Shown: in pieces, positions 33,822 through 34,468 of the stretch
Numbering within the stretch: the stretch's first letter is position 1
Layout: the number at the start of each line of letters is the position of its first letter
DNA from: Strongylocentrotus pallidus
Taxonomy: Eukaryota > Echinodermata > Echinoidea > Camarodonta > Strongylocentrotidae
Assembly: GCA_030265145.1 (NCBI GenBank)
Contig: JARBES010000117.1
Location: forward strand, 5,733,202 to 5,767,669
Direction of reading: 5' to 3'
DNA: 34,468 bases
The notes under the pieces: model-generated
The model's database searches: none
Told to the model about the DNA's origin: nothing
The model's input: only the letters and a program-made list of their open reading frames with translations
Made by a program: the position numbers and the translations under genes

Positions 33822-34190
33822 GTTCGTACTCACTTTTCCTTACCCCAAAAATATGTGGACTTACAATGTACATGTAGCTACAATAATGAGTGGAAAAACT
33901 AGGAAATCTACATGTACTCAGATATTGACAACTTAATAAAACAATATATATGTACATGTATACAAGCCTTTCTGTTTAGCAGTGGAATTTATTCCTCACA
34001 TGCATTTTACTGCTTATGAGTAATTATTTATTTGCTTTTGAAATATCTTGTAGGGAGAAACAATTTCAATTCTTTCTTCATTTTTATATGCTCTTAGACA
34101 ATAATTGTAAAAACATTTCTTTTAGCATTGGTTCTGATTACAGGAAGTATTTTGCTTTGACAACCTTTTTATTATGACTTAATGGTAGTA
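33822..34190 (+). other. Intron 31 (enters right edge)
   Basis: AT-rich, TACATGTA words; nothing else recognised. Confidence 0.5.
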
Positions 34191-34320
34191 GTTGGAGTAG
34201 TAGTAGTAGAAGTAGTAGCAGTAGTAATAGTAGTAGCAGGAGTAGTAGTAATAGTAGTAGTATTAGTAGTAGTAGTTGTAGTAGTAGTAAAAGTGTAGTA
34301 GTAGTAGTAGTAGTAGCAGT
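34190..34320. repeat. (GTA)n microsatellite
   Basis: About 130 bases of imperfect GTA/AGT trinucleotides, with GCA and GAA variants. It may be the expanded tail of the SINE next to it. Confidence 0.9.
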
Positions 34321-34329
34321 CATCATCGT

Positions 34330-34468
34330 CATTGTTATAAGCCAGGAGAGCCCCATCAGCACCAGCGCAGTTATTCCTGAGGGCCCTGCTATTATAAAGC
34401 CACCAATTTCTAGATACCCATTTACATACAACTGGGTGAAGAGTGCCAAATGTGGATTAATGTCTTGC
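34330..34468 (-). mobile_element. Second copy of the 33255-33535 SINE family, truncated by window edge
   Basis: TACCCATTTACATACA, GGGTGAAGAGTGCCAAATGT and GGATTAATGTCTTG match 33402-33455 of the first copy. The tRNA-like head would lie beyond the window. Confidence 0.65.

Larger units (their letters stand above)
32311..33718 (+). other. Intron 30 with a MITE and a SINE
   Basis: See 32490-32855 and 33255-33535. The remainder is plain AT-rich intron. Confidence 0.55.

Noticed and set aside
1-34468. CRISPR array, operon, bacterial promoters or terminators; LTR or viral genes
   Set aside because: The window is intron-rich animal DNA with a single spliced gene. The repeats are microsatellite, telomere-like, MITE or SINE in nature, and no polymerase, integrase, capsid or envelope coding region is seen.

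Overview
The window is animal nuclear DNA, most likely from an echinoderm and probably a sea urchin. It is AT-rich, with long introns and GT-AG splice sites. It contains many short fold-back (MITE-like) elements, tRNA-derived SINEs with a GCGCTATATAAATG-type tail, abundant TACATGTA palindromes, vertebrate-type TTAGGG repeats and one assembly gap (N at 17767-18212). The species assignment is inference from style, not proof.

All convincing coding sequence belongs to one plus-strand gene that is cut by both window edges. I read 31 exons (about 5.98 kb, about 1,990 residues), with almost every module boundary in intron phase 1. The 5' half (1-15697) encodes six fibronectin type III (FN3) domains, A to F. 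Five of them carry a charged, low-complexity insert at the same place, between the TGYRV strand and the 'TSL.V.GL' strand. Three IQ motif exons (2669-2761, 5908-6012, 9631-9723) are interleaved with these. One IQ motif lies inside the FN3-C insert. The other two are near-identical copies in linkers.

The 3' half (16622-33821) encodes six PLAT/LH2 domains of the LOXHD1 type. They alternate between two subtypes, so the region is three tandem copies of an A-B PLAT pair: 17088-21692, 22984-27785 and 28424-33821. The last domain is unfinished at the right edge.

The predicted product is a large FN3-IQ-PLAT protein. FN3 and PLAT modules would give adhesion or scaffold surfaces and membrane or partner binding, and the IQ helices would give calmodulin-type binding. 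LOXHD1 itself is a stereocilia protein, so a ciliary, flagellar or microvillar scaffold is a reasonable but unproven guess. I do not recall a named family with this architecture.

The introns are unusual. Two (15698-16385 and 25489-27235) hold degraded copies of the tail of the exon just upstream, including its splice-donor region, next to TTAGGG-like arrays. Another holds a decayed FN3 pseudo-exon (14569-14609). At least eight hairpin elements and several SINEs occupy the rest. I found no second gene, no tRNA or rRNA gene, and no LTR element or viral coding region.
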